Positions 47,205-59,756 of a stretch of DNA of 64,000 nucleotides are shown here, in pieces. Under the pieces are notes generated by a model, which saw only the letters and a list, made by a program, of their open reading frames with translations, was not told the origin of the DNA and did not search any database. The position numbers were made by a program, and so were the translations under genes. This DNA is from Orobanche coerulescens (lineage: Eukaryota > Streptophyta > Magnoliopsida > Lamiales > Orobanchaceae). Location: contig CM065815.1 in the NCBI GenBank assembly GCA_033398695.1, positions 99,414,501 to 99,478,500 of the forward strand, read 5' to 3'. The stretch's first letter is position 1. Each line of letters begins with the position of its first letter.

Positions 47205-50200
47205 CGAGGCTGTAACTTTCCCTTTATACTGAACCGCATCACTCATTTCACCAGCGCTACCTTCAAGAATACCTTAAATTTGGTATCTTTCCTTTATTTA
47301 TCAGCATAAGACTTCTGCCGATCCTGGGCAGTCTTAATTCTACTTCTGATTTTGGCTATCTTCTCTACAGTCTGCCGTATCAATTCTGGACCCAAAATCT
47401 TTCCTTCCCCAACCTAATATAAGGGCGATCGATATTTCCTTCGGTAAAGAGCCTCATACGTGGCCATTTGTATAGTCGCTTGGTAACTACTGTTATAAAC
47501 AAACTACTAATTGCAAAATATTTTCACAATTCTCACCAGTATCAAGAACACACGCCCTCAATAAATCTTCAAGTGTCTTGATAGTCCGCTAAGATGACCA
47601 TCGGTCGGCGGATGATATGCGGTTCTGAAATTCAACTTAGTGCCCAATGACTTGGTAGACTTTCCAAAACTTCAATGTAAATCGCGGATCTCTATCTGAG
47701 ACTATCGACACCGGAACACCATGCAACCTCACAATCTCCCGAATATAAAGGCTTGTATACTGTTCCATACTTTAAGTCATCCTCACATGTAGAATGAGAT
47801 GGATTCATCAAACAATCTACTATTATCCAGATAGCATCGTTCTTCCTCACGGTTCGCAACTGACACGAAATCCATTGTGATATGCTCCTATTTCCATTAT
47901 GGGATTTCCAATGGTTGAAGTAAAGCTCCTGGGCATTGATGTTCTGCCTTCACCTGATGATATATGATACACCTCTCCACGAATACCCCAATGTCCCGCT
48001 TTATTCCTCTCCACCAAAAGAACTTCCTGATGCTATTGTACATCTGGCTACCTCTCGGGTGAGCGGAGTATGGTGCATTATGGACTTCTTCATGGATTTG
48101 ATTCCTAAAAAATTGATACTTAGGAATGCATTACCTCTCATCATAATTCATAACGTCATTTGCGGCAACAATAAATTTCTCAGTACTTCCATCTTGTGCT
48201 CGATCTTTCATCTTGCACAAGAACTTATCACGTGGTTGAGCCTCCATAATCTTATCCCTCAAGTTTGGTTGCAAGACCAAAGATGATAAGATTTCTTACG
48301 AACTCTTTGAATACTCAACTACCTCAATCCTCAACTGGGAGAACTCCTTTATCAAACTCTCTTTATCATTCAATCAAGCTAACTCGCCTCTAGTCTTTCG
48401 GTTTAAGGCACCGGTTACCACATTAGTCTTACTTGGATAGTAATGAATAGTACAATCATAGTCCTTCACCAATTCTAACCATATCCTTTGCCTCATGTTA
48501 AGATCCTTCTGTGTGAAAAGATACTTCAGACTTTTATGGTCTGTGTATATCTCACACCTCTCTTCATAGAGATAGTGATGCCAAATCTTCAATGCATACA
48601 CTATAGCAGCCAACTCCAAATCATGCATCAGATAGTTCAACTCATGTGGTTTAAGCTGTCTCGATGCGTAGGCCATTACTTTACAATGTTGCATCCTAAC
48701 ATAACCCAACCCTACTTTGAGGCATCACTATAAGTCACAAAGTCTTCCGCGGATCAGGGATCGTTAATACTGGTGCCGGGGTTAGTATCCTCCTCAACTC
48801 TTGAAATATTTCCTCGCACCTCTCAATCCACTCAAACCTCACACCTTTCCTTGTTAATTGGGTCAAGACGTGGCTATTTTTGAAAACCCTTCGATAAATC
48901 TTCTATAATAGCCATCTAAGCCCATAAAACTACGAACTTCGCTTGCATACTTGGGTACCTCCTAACTACTCACTGCTACAACCTTGTCGGGGTCTACCTC
49001 AATTACTTTGGAAGTCACCACATGACCAATGAATCCAACTCTGTCCAACCAAAACTCATATTTCTTGAACTTGGCATACAACTTCTCCTTGCGAAGTGTC
49101 TCTAATGTAACCTTTAAATGCTCTTGGTGTTGTTCCTTGTCCTTAGAATACACCAAGATATCATCTATGAAGATGATCAGGATTTTAGACAAGTAAGGTT
49201 GGAACACCCCTATTCATTAATCCATAAACACTGCAAGTGTATTACTCAGACCAAATAGCACCACTATAAATTCAGAATGCCCATAACGAGTCCTGAAAGC
49301 TGTCTTGGGATTGTCATACTCCCTAATCTTCAGTTGATGCAACACTGACCTCAAATCAATCTTCTAAAAGGCTCCGACTCCCCTCAAGTGATCGAATAGA
49401 TCCTTTATCCTCGGTAATGGGTACTTGTTCTTTATCGTGAGTCGATTTAGCTCCCCATAATCAGTGCACATCTGAAGTGACCCATTTTCTTCCTTAGAAA
49501 CAACACTGGTGCACCCCATGGTGACATATTAGGACGAACAAATCCGAGCTCCAGTGGCTCTTATATTTAGATTTTCAATTCTTAAAGTTCCTTCGGAGCC
49601 ATTCTATATGATGCTTTGGATGTCGGGGCCGCCCCGGGGACCAAATCAATACTAAACTCCACTTGTCGATCGGGTGGGACTCCCAGCATATCTTCTGGAA
49701 ACACATCCAAAAACTCTCGTATTACAAGTACGTTTGAAGGGGACACTTCATTAGTACGAGTGTCGACTAAACTCACCAAGTAACCCTGGCATTTCTCCTT
49801 CCTTAAGCTTCTCAGTGCATTCATGGCTATGATTACCCTTAGTACCGCCCTACTCTTAGTACCATAAAAGGTGATCAACTCGCCTTCGGAGCATCTCAAG
49901 GTCACCTTCTTCTCACGGCACCTTATATCGGCATCATGTCTATCGACCCACTCCATACCAAGGATCACGTCAAAGTCCATCGAATTAATCAAATACAGGC
50001 TAGCGTGAAGTTTTCTTCCTCCTATCTCAATGTTCTCACCAATCATTCTATTAGTGAGGATCATATTTCCTGACGGTAAGCTAACCTCAGGAGTCAATAG
50101 TTTAACGCTTTTATGACCAATGGCATGATAAATTTTGCATACACAGAGGAGTGTGTGGCACCAGTTTCAACTAAAGCTAAAGCAGGCACATTAGAGATAA

Positions 50201-51192
50201 TAACCCTGATACTGTGCCAGGACTCTCATCAACCTGATTCATTGAGTAGATTCGAGCATGACCTCGCGATGCTTGTCATTTGCCCTTAAATTTTGGACAA
50301 TGTCGGCTTGAGTATCCTGGCTTCCCACAGTTATAACAGCACCATTTCCATAACCATGATTCTTACCACACTTTGGGCACGCAGGCCTAGTGATCGGTGC
50401 ACCCAGTCCAGATTTATCATCTAATTTCTTCTACTTGTTGGAAGCTTGGAGTTAGATTGATTATTGTTCCAACCTCTCTTTCCAGAAGATCACTTAGAAG
50501 ATGGCAGAGGACTCAAGTTCTGACTAGCTTCAACCTCTTGAACTTTGAATATGGTATCAATATAGGGCAACAGTCCTTGACCAACCACAATATGGCGAAT
50601 ACTCGGACGCAACCAACTACAAAACTTGAGGGCTCGCATGCGGGCAGTGTCCACCATATGCTCTACAAAGAAATTGATTTGGTTGAACCTCCTTTCGTAC
50701 TCTTCGACCGATAAGCTCCCTTTCTCAAGATTCCAGAAATCTCTCTCCATCTTCTCCTGGTAATGTTGTGTATAGTACTGTTCCATTAATAGTTCCTTGA
50801 ACCAATCCCAAGTTAATGTATCTCGCTCGGCTGTTGGCCTCAAACGCCAATAGATATTCCACCAGCATCCAGCATCGGTGCACCCAATGAGCTCAAGGGT
50901 ATGCTCGAGCGACATAAACCATTTATCGCTAAATGCTACTCTTTATCGCCAATTGAATGATGGTGGGGTGAAACATCGGAACTGTTGCACAACGTGTGCC
51001 TGAGTAGGAGCTGGCACGTTATCATTATGGTTGTCTTTGACCTCCGTTACCACCACCACCAGCTCCAGCACCAAGGTTGGCATCTGATCACCAAGATTAT
51101 CAGCACCTCTGTTAGCTGGGCATCCACGTCCATGTGTTGCCATGATACTAAGGTACATTATAGCCAATGACTTCTTAGAAAATCTCCTCATA
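47205..51192 (-). pseudogene. Gypsy G3 gag-pol, heavily decayed
   Basis: Minus strand from the right: gag (MATHGRGCP at about 51141; then DTLTWDWFKELLMEQYY and KGSLSVEEYERRFNQI), zinc knuckle CYNCGKPGYSSRHC near 50320 (the His is Tyr), protease region (DFDVILGMEWVDRHDA, about 49965), RT (about 49600-48960, [11 protein letters not shown] intact near 49170), RNase H (48709-48374, [17 protein letters not shown]) and fragments of integrase down to about 47205. It belongs near the Tekay/Del elements. Flanking LTRs are not securely identified; 45053-45768 could be its 3' LTR. Confidence 0.75.
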
Positions 51193-52281
51193 AGGGATGG
51201 AAACGAAGGTATACATTGCGTCTAAGGGTTAACTGCTCCAATAGAAATTCTAGCAGTACTATACTAACGCATCTACATATATTTATGAATTTATAGGAAA
51301 GCACATACATGTCCTGTTAGGGTTGTATATTACAAAACATACTTTATGCTTGTATTACCTTATTTCCCTATAACTACCTATGAGAATATTAACTACATTT
51401 AATCACATGTTTTGCATATTTATTCAAGTTATGGTTATATAAATGAAATGTCTAATTATTTTATATTGTAGATAATGTGGTGTGTTGGTGTCACATGGAA
51501 GATCAAATTATCGGTACCATATAAAATAATATAATAGTTCACAAGTTATATAATTGCTAGACAAATTATATGAAATGTTGTAATGTATGATTGAGATTAA
51601 TTGGTCTTGACTATTAACATGCATTAGTGTATCCCCTTACGTTGAACTGGATCGAAGTGAGCTAGTATTTTCTGTACTGACTGTAAGAAGAACGTAAATC
51701 TCGGATAATTATTATTAGGATAATTATATAATATTTAATTGTGTATTTATAATATTTATTGCTTTGATTTACCATGGGTGAGAGTCAAAGTGATTGACTC
51801 AATATGGTTCGTATCTTGGGCAATAATATTATTTATATGACAATTATTATGATAACTAGAAACCGTGTCCCGACTCGCGTGGGTTGATGATGTCCCCTTG
51901 AGGAGCTCGATAATGATTATTATACTAAAACCTGCAGGTGGATTTAATTCCGATATAAATAAGGTTCGAGTGGTACTATTCTTGGATAAGAAATTAATTA
52001 ATTAAAGCTCTTAGTAGCTTAAATTAATAATAGACATTCAATATTTTAAACACGTGAAATATTATATATAAATAAGGAGCCCGATTTCGTAAATTGGGAT
52101 TTTGGTTAGAAGTGCAATATTAATTCTGTAGTGGATTGAATTGATATTAGTGAACTCAACCATACCAGGAAGGGCTTAATATGGAAGGTTGGGTTGCACT
52201 AGGAGTCTTAACCCTAAACCTCCTTAAGATCCCTAGAGTAGTCCAAAGCCTATAACTAGGATACAAAGGGGAGGTTTCGGC
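51193..52281. other. Non-coding, AT-rich
   Basis: I find no gene, LTR end or repeat that I can support between the G3 gag start and the G4 LTR. Confidence 0.4.
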
Positions 52282-52320
52282 TGTAATATCCGGATTTATT
52301 ATTGTGTATTTCATCTGTTT

Positions 52321-52446
52321 TGAACCCTGTATTATTAGGAATTGTGATATCGATAATTGGAGTATGATATTCTCGTATTTGAACCCTGTATTATTAGGAA
52401 TTGTGATATCGATAATTGGAGTATGATATTCTCGTATTTGAACCCT
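52321..52446. repeat. 59-bp tandem duplication near the G4 LTR start
   Basis: TGAACCCTGTATTATTAGG begins at 52321 and again at 52380, and a third partial copy starts at 52439. The two full units look identical. G5 has one unit. Confidence 0.9.
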
Positions 52447-52489
52447 TGTACATGAGTATGGCAACATGTAATTTTTCCCATGCAAATAC

Positions 52490-52741
52490 GTGATAACGTA
52501 CGCTAACAATGATAGCTTAACGTACGTTATCTGTTAGAATTAGCGTACGCTACGAATGTAGCATATCGTGCGTTAACCAGTCAATTATTGAGCTGGGGGC
52601 TAGCACATGCGCCAGCCGGACGTGGGTCCGAATGAGATTCCCGTGGACGAACCTGGACTGTTTTGGAGTCAACGCTTATTAGCGTGCGCTAAGGATCGTA
52701 GGATAGCGTGCGCTAAGGATAGTAGGATAGTGTGCGCTAAT
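52490..52741. repeat. G4 palindrome cluster 1, upstream of TATA
   Basis: The words TAACGTACGTTA, TAGCGTACGCTA and TAGCGTGCGCTA, about eight in total, end about 20 bp before the TATA box. Confidence 0.85.
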
Positions 52742-52762
52742 CAGCTAATGTGCAGAAAACTT

Positions 52763-52770
52763 TATATAAG
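52763..52770 (+). promoter_or_regulatory. TATA box of the G4 LTR
   Basis: TATATAAG, 22 bp after the last palindrome, is followed by a CT-rich leader. Transcription would start near 52795. Confidence 0.65.
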
Positions 52771-53598
52771 GGACATCACTCCATTTATTCTTGTTCCCTT
52801 CACTCATCCTCATTTCTGGATAGTCCAGAGAACCTTCCCTCCTTCTTAAACACACATAGACCACCTCCACTTTATCACTGAAGATTGGATGTCATTTGTG
52901 ATTGATCATTGGAGTGGAGATACGTCTTGATTTGGCAAACAATCAACCGGAGTCGGATTCTACTTGTTGCCTCGGTGTTTTTCTTCATCTTAAGGTATGT
53001 TATACTACTTTCAATCTTGAATTCGTGTTCTTAAGGATATGAATATCATACTATCGAGATATTGAGTTCCATTGATGAATTATCCAAACAACATCATGTT
53101 TATAAGTTAGAATGATTATGCTTAAGTATCATCGTTGGAAACATCATGATTAGCATCCTACCACGTCGAATGATGAGAGAAATATTCTGAGATTGATCAT
53201 CCGTATGGATAACGCTACAATATGGATCATAGACGTAAAGTTGATGTCACTTTTGTTAGAAGGACTTAGGAAAGAATCATAGAAGATTTCATCCTTTCAT
53301 ATAAGTTGGAATTGTTAGTTCATCTTCATGGTTAAATCGGGATGTATTGATGATATTGGAATCTAATGCATCAACCTTAAGAACACCGAACTTCGCATGA
53401 GAATTGTAACTAAGATGGAATATGGTGTTGTGATAATTATGCGTATTCTTGCACCTCGAAGATATTTGAATTCGTGAGAACATTTGTAATAGGATGAACG
53501 TAATATGCAGCGAGATAACGTATATTAAACACTGAGGATTTCGTAAGTTTTATCATGGTTAGAACAGTCGACTGCCTAGGAAGAACTGTCATACATGA

Positions 53599-53817
53599 TT
53601 AGCATGCGCTAAAGCTTTATGGTTAACGTGCGCTATCGAGCATAAGTTAACGTACGCTACGCTTGGAATGTAACGTGCATTATGTGATCAGATGAGTCAG
53701 TTGACTGATCAGTGAGGGACTGATAGTGCATGGTTAGCGTACGCTAGACTTCATATCTTTGCGTGTGCTAACGAGTAGCCTTAGCGTATGCTACATAGGA
53801 TACGTAGCGTGCGTTAA
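53599..53817. repeat. G4 palindrome cluster 2, in the transcribed leader
   Basis: About eight copies of TAGCATGCGCTA, TAACGTACGCTA, TAGCGTACGCTA and variants lie about 830 bp downstream of the TATA box. G5 has the equivalent cluster at 59549-59756. Confidence 0.85.
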
Positions 53818-54356
53818 GCAAGCCAGGCAGATTATAATCTATGTACTTCCGACCATAATTTAGATTGTTAGACATTTGTACGACGTGAGATGAATTCTAT
53901 ATTATCTCTGTTGTTAAGGCTCGAGATTAGCAACATGATTGATCGAAGGGGGCGACCTTTGAGTGTCTTGATATCCGTGGAAACTTTATTCTTGTCATCG
54001 AACCGAGGCAAGTACTTTAATTAGAATTGTTTATATTATGTCAGTTATATTGTGATTGTATTATGTTCATGTGATTGTGATTAAATGTCCACCATGCGTT
54101 GATCCGACGGGAATCATCATGGGAATCTATAGCTGTGTGCACTGGATCGTTGGACAGGTAGTTCCATCATGCGTTGGTCCGACGGGATCATCATGGGAAT
54201 CTATAGCTGTGTGCGCTGGATCGTTGGAATACCATCAGTATGTTGAGACCGTTATGATGTGATATGTGTTGTTATTTATCGCTGGAGAAATTTGTCATGA
54301 TTATTGTTGATTAAATCATTGTTATATGATTATCGTACTTGTACTAGCATCGTTGT

Positions 54357-54378
54357 GCTAACCCCTATGGGGGTGGAC
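54357..54378 (+). other. Conserved LTR hairpin (G4 version)
   Basis: ACCCC-TATG-GGGGT follows GTGCTA. Equivalent hairpins with other stem or loop bases lie in G1, G2, G5 and the 45053 LTR at the same distance from the LTR end. Confidence 0.55.
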
Positions 54379-54726
54379 ATTTGTTTATGTTCAGGATCCA
54401 GGAGAGCGGGGAAACAACCACTGGAGCTGCATGACGACGAGGGTGCAGAGTGATGTTCCGGCTGGGTTTATTGTTTGTTGTTGGTTATTTTAATATGTAC
54501 TCGAGTACGTCGTAATTCGTGATGTTTGTATTTCAGTGATGTATTATTATTCTTCATTTGGATATTTGCATTCTCGGTATTGAACTAGAACTGTCGTATT
54601 TTATTTCAATGATTTAATGATTTAGTATCTGTTATTGTCTTTTCATTTATTCAGCCTTGTAAATTCTTATGTAAAGGATTTATGGCGCTGTAATATTCCT
54701 GAATATATCGGGGGTGTTACAGAATA

Positions 54727-54738
54727 TGGTATCGGAGC
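54727..54738 (+). other. Primer-binding site of G4
   Basis: TGGTATCGGAGC lies five bases after the LTR end, complementary to initiator Met tRNA with one mismatch. Confidence 0.85.
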
Positions 54739-54935
54739 TAAGATTATGGATATCTTGGCCATTGGGTTAAAATAGGGGTCATATATGTCTTTTGAGGTAA
54801 CCGGCCGCGAATAACATCACTGTACTGCCTGCGTCTTCATGCGAACGGTGGTTGTAAGTTCCTAAACTCTATCTCGTTCTTTACATGTTGTATCTCTTTA
54901 TACTCAAACATTAGAACGATACTGTTTCCTGTATA

Positions 54936-57900
54936 TTGAGTGTTTATGCTTACAGTATGTTGAGAGGTGGACATGGACGTGGTTGCGGTCGCGGACGCGG
55001 ACGAAGGAATGCCAAAAGAGAAGCTTCACCTTCTAATCAGGCCAGCCACAGCTCAGGCGAGCCACAGAGATCTATTAATAATGAACCGGAACCTGCTGTG
55101 CCCAAAATACTTCGTTAGGTGGTGAACCAGATGACTCAGTTCACCCAAGTCGTGGACCGAATGCAGGTGGCAGTAGGGTTACAACAGGGAGATCGACAAC
55201 AAGGTATCTCAGACATGGGGAATCGAGGCGACCGATGGCTGAAAGAGGTAGCAAAGATGCAACCACCCAAATTCGACGGCTTTTCTGAGACACCAATGTG
55301 GGATCACTGGTTAAAGGAACTGGAGAAAATTTTTTCCGGAATTAATTGCCCAGACGACCGGAGAGCCTCTATTACACAGTACTTTCTGATAGGCGAAGCA
55401 TCCAAGTGGTGGGAAGCCATCCGGCCTGTAGATCATGATGTTGACTGGACATAATTTAAATTGATGATGGAAGCTCAGTACTGCCCTCGTCCTGTAAGGG
55501 AAGCCAGAGTTCAGGAATTTTTCTCCGCACACCCATCAGACGAGCCAACATCCCAGACGATTAATATGTTTAACCAACAGATGGAGTTTGTTCGAAACCT
55601 GGTCAGAACGGACGTGGAAATGATGATCTATTTTGATATGAGGATGAAACCAGAAATCCAGGGGTACATGTCCGGTTTTGAATGTACCACTCTTCGTCAA
55701 TATCAGGATAAAGCATTGGCATATGAGATCAAAGAAGCTGCGATGGAAAAGTTTGCAGAATCCAAGAAGCAGAAAGTCTCTAGTAGTTTCACAGAGCACA
55801 AGAGCAGTGGGCCCCACAAGGCCCAGTCATACTTTCACTCTTTCAAGAAACCTCCGCACCAATCTAAGAGCGGAAATAATTTCGGAACAGTGTCAGCCAC
55901 GACGGATACATCTAGGAAGTGCTTTAACTGTGGTCTCCGAGGCCACCTTTGGCGTGATTGTTTGCATACTCCAGTTACATGTTTTGATTGCGGACAGGAA
56001 GGGCACCATGCAATGTTTTTTAAGGATGCCACCAAGATCAATGGAACCCGTACATCACAGCCAGCTCAGAGAGAAGTCAGTATCCAACAGACGTAGCAAA
56101 GTGTTTAGATGCCTTAGAATTTTGGCCGCGGACGAGGCAGAGGACAGTGGGACCGAAAGGGTACATCGAGTGCCGGATCTGTTCCCCCACTTCTGTACGA
56201 GATGAGGAGAACAGACGATCAGGATGCTGCTGTCGCATCAGGTACTATTCAGATCCTTTCCCGGCCAGTTAGCATTTTATTCGATACAGGAGCTACGCAT
56301 TCATTTATATCCTTATCTTGTGTAAATCGTTTGAATATTTCTGGTTTTCATAATTATGAACCTTATGTTGTGGGTTTACCGAGCGGAGAGAGGATTGTGG
56401 GAAACTTAGAAACTAGATATTTCCCTGTATCATTTGGAGGCAGAGAGTGGCTCTCGAATCTGATTGTGATAGAAATGCAAGGAGACGACCTGATACTCGG
56501 AGATGATTGGCTTAATCGATATGGAGATATTGTAAACTACCGAAAGAGGAATACCTCGCTGATCAACGACGATGGTTCCGAAATACTGTTTGAAGGATGG
56601 AAACCAGGAAGCTCAGGAAAAATGATCAAGGCGATAAAAGCTGTCAAATTGTTGAAACAGGGCTGTACCGGATACTGGTGCTACGCAATGAAGAAAGAAG
56701 ATGTAAAAGTAGAACTGTCATCCATTCCTATTGTAAACGAATTTCCGGATGTGTTTCCTGACGAATTGCCTGGACTACCTCCACTACGGGATGTGGAATT
56801 CACCATCGAGATGGAACCAGGAGTTACACCAATTTCAAAGGCACCGTATCGTATGGCACCGACTGAAATGTATGAGTTGAAGAAGCAACTGTAAGAGTTA
56901 TTGGACAAAGGCTATATCCAGCCGAGCGTTTCGCCCTGGGATGCACCAGTTCTTTTTGTTCGAAAGAAGGATGGATCGCTTCGACTATGTATTGACTATC
57001 AAGAACTGAACAATATGACGATTAAGAACAAATATCCGTTGCCACGGATTGATGATTTGTTTTACCAGTTGCAAGGAGCAACAGTATTTTCTAAAATCGA
57101 TCTGAGATCAGGATATCATCAGCTGGGGATTAAGGAATCTGATGTTCCGAAATCAGCGTTCAGAACTCGCTACGGACACTATGAGTTTGTAGTGATGCCA
57201 TTTGGTCTCACTAATGCACCTGCTGTATTCATGCAATTGATGAACCGAGTGTTCATCGAATATTTGGATAAATTTGTGGTTGTGTTCATTGATGACATTC
57301 TGGTGTATTCTAAGAGCCCGGAAGAGCATGCACAACATTTACGGATTATGTTAGACCTGTTGAGAAATGAACAATTGTACGCCAAACTTTCTAAGTGTGA
57401 ATTCTGGCTAAAGGAAGTGATGTTCCTAGGCCATGTGGTATCAGCTGAAGGAGTCCGAGTAGATCCTCAGAAGATCGAAGCAGTTATGGACTGGAAGCCT
57501 CCAAAGAACGTGAAAGAAGTCCGGAGTTTCTTAGGACTTGCTGGATATTATCATCGGTTCGTGGAAGGGTTTTCCAAAATTACCCGCCCACTTACTCGAC
57601 TACTGCAGAAAACTCAAAAGTTTGAGTGGAATGAGATGTGTCAGAAAAGCTTTGATAAATTGAAGAGGAGATTGACGACAGCACCGATTTTAACACTTCC
57701 ACGGGGAACTGGAGGATTTATAGTTTTCAGTGATGCTTCGAACCAAGGGCTCGGATGCGTATTGATGCAGAATGATAAGGTGATCACTTATGCGTCACGA
57801 CAGCTGAAACCTTATGAAGTGAATTACCCAACGCATGATTTAGAGCTGGCAGCAGTAGTTTTTGCTTTGAAAATCCAGAGACATTACCTGTACGGGACTC

Positions 57901-58660
57901 ACTATCAGATCTTTACGGATCATAAGAGTCTCAAATACATTGAACATGCGGCAAAGGAGATGGCTGGAACTTATTAACGACTATGACTTGGAGATTCTTT
58001 ACCATCCAAGCAAAGCAAGTGGCCGATGCACTTAGCCGCAAGCCTGTTTCTATTCAGATGCTGGAGACTCTGACCTCCCAGCTCAGCATTCAACGAGAGA
58101 TGATTCGAGAAGGAATTGAAGTATGGTTACAAAAAGTCCAAGGACAACGGTGCGTGATGGAAATAACTTCATCGTTAACCGAAGAAATCAAATCTAAGCA
58201 AGCAGATGATCCTTTAATGATTCGGTTACGTGAAGAAGTGATCAAGGGAAAGGCCCCCGGATTCGTAATTCATGATGATGGAGTTTTGAGATTTCAAAAC
58301 CGACTTTGCGTTCCCGATGTCGATGTTCTGAAACAGACAATTATGAAGGAAGCTCACAGCACGCCCTATTCTATCCACCTGGGCACCAGTAAGATGTATA
58401 AGGACCTGAAACAGAACATTTGGTGGGGCAACATGAAGAAAGATGTAGTGGAGTATGTCTCGAAATACTTGACTTGTCAGCAAGTTAAGATCGAGCATCA
58501 ACGACCTGCCGGAATGCTGAAACTGCTCCAGATTCCTGAATGGAAGTGGGAGGACATATCGATGGACTTTATCACTAGTATGCCGAAAACCAAGATAGGA
58601 ATGAACATGATTTGGGTAATAGTTGATCGTCTAACCAAATCGGCTCATTTCCTAGGCATT
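54936..58660 (+). pseudogene. G4 gag-pol polyprotein gene, broken
   Basis: One frame runs from 54936 to about 57945. It holds an Arg/Gly-rich start (RGGHGRGCGRGRGRR), gag (PKFDGFSETPMWDHWLKELE), two knuckles (CFNCGLRGHLWRDC good; CFDCGQEGHHAMFF lacks the last Cys), protease LFDTGATHSF, RT with FIDDILVYS (about 57290) and RNase H ([14 protein letters not shown]). In-frame stops: TAG 55116, TAA about 55452, three TAG at 56094-56117 and TAA 56892. A deletion of about 16 bp near 57942 shifts the frame. Integrase then continues from 57983 (zinc region with YLTC where G5 has CLTC; MDFITSMP core Asp) and is cut by G5 at 58660. Confidence 0.9.
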
Positions 58661-58998
58661 TGTAACACCCCCGATATATTCAGGAATATTACAGCGCCGT
58701 AAATCCTTTACATAAGGATTTACAAGGCTGATTAAAAGAAAAGACAATAACAGATTCCGCTTTATGAAATTGCTGAAGTAAAATACAACCGTCTGGTTCA
58801 AAAATCGAAATACAAATATCCAAGGAAATTTATTACATCATTAAAATCCCAACATTATAAACGGACGACGTACTTATTAAAGTATCCAACAAATAACAGA
58901 CAGTAAACCCGGCCGGAACATCACTTTGCACCCTCGTCATCATGCATTTCCAGTGGTTGTTTCCCCGCTCTCCTGGATCCTGAACAAACAAAATGTTC

Positions 58999-59012
58999 AC
59001 CCCCGAAGGGGT
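58999..59012 (-). other. Conserved LTR hairpin (G5 version)
   Basis: In element sense ACCCC-TTCG-GGGGT, a C(UUCG)G tetraloop, which is unusually stable in RNA. Confidence 0.6.
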
Positions 59013-59548
59013 TAGCACAACGATGCTAGTACAAGTACAATAATTATACAACAGTGATATAATCAACAATTATATCTTACAAGTTTCTCCAACGAGAATA
59101 TCCACAACACATATCATATCATAACAGTTTCAACATACTGATGGTATTCCAACGATCCAGCAAGACACAAATATAGATTCCCATGATGATCCCGTGACCA
59201 ACACATGGTGGAACTACTCCCAACGATCCAACAGACACAAACTATAGATTCCCATGATGATTCCGTCGGATCAACACATGGTGGACATATAATCACAACA
59301 TATTTACACGATACAATCACATTGTCATAATATAAACATTTCTAATTAGAACACTTGCCTCGGTCAAGACAAGAACAATACTTCCACGAGAACGAAACGC
59401 TCGAAGGTTGCCCTCTCGATCAATCACGTAGCAAAGTTCGAACCTTAAATAAGAGAAATAACATGGAATTCATCTTAGGTCGAACGAAACATCAAACAAT
59501 CCGAATTACGGTTGATAGTCTAGATAACGAAAATGTCTGTCTTGAATA

Positions 59549-59756
59549 ACGTACGTTACATGTCATCAGTAACGAACGATAAACTAATTCGTTAGCGTAC
59601 GTAAACTATGAAGAATAGCGTAATCTAAACATATCCCAACAGTTCCTCTCGATCGGGCCGTTCGATAGTGTAACGTGCGCATGCATCAACGTAGCGTACG
59701 TTAACAACGTCATATAACGTACGTTAGTAACCAAACTTAACGTACGTTAATCATGC
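59549..59756. repeat. G5 palindrome cluster 2, in the transcribed leader
   Basis: TAACGTACGTTA, TAGCGTACGTTA and TAACGTGCGC-type words, about eight in total, at the same place as cluster 2 of G4. Confidence 0.8.

Larger units (their letters stand above)
52995..54394 (+). other. Predicted intron inside the G4 LTR
   Basis: Donor CATCTTAAG|GTATGT and acceptor TTTATGTTCAG|GATCC are 1400 bp apart. The acceptor lies 17-20 nt after the hairpin. The second palindrome cluster (53599-53817) and the duplicated CCGACGGGA block (54094 and 54168) are inside it. Confidence 0.5.
52282..54721 (+). repeat. 5' LTR of gypsy G4
   Basis: It runs TGTAATATCCGG...GGGGGTGTTACA, 2440 bp. It contains a 59-bp tandem duplication, two palindrome clusters, a TATA box, a predicted intron and the conserved hairpin. 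It matches the G5 LTR in inverted orientation (same last 20 bases). Confidence 0.9.
52282..58660 (+). mobile_element. Ty3/gypsy chromovirus G4, interrupted by G5
   Basis: It has a 5' LTR (52282-54721), primer-binding site, gag, protease, RT, RNase H and the first half of integrase on the plus strand. It stops mid-integrase (SAHFLGI) at the TG end of the G5 LTR. The remainder should lie beyond the window, on the other side of G5. Confidence 0.85.
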
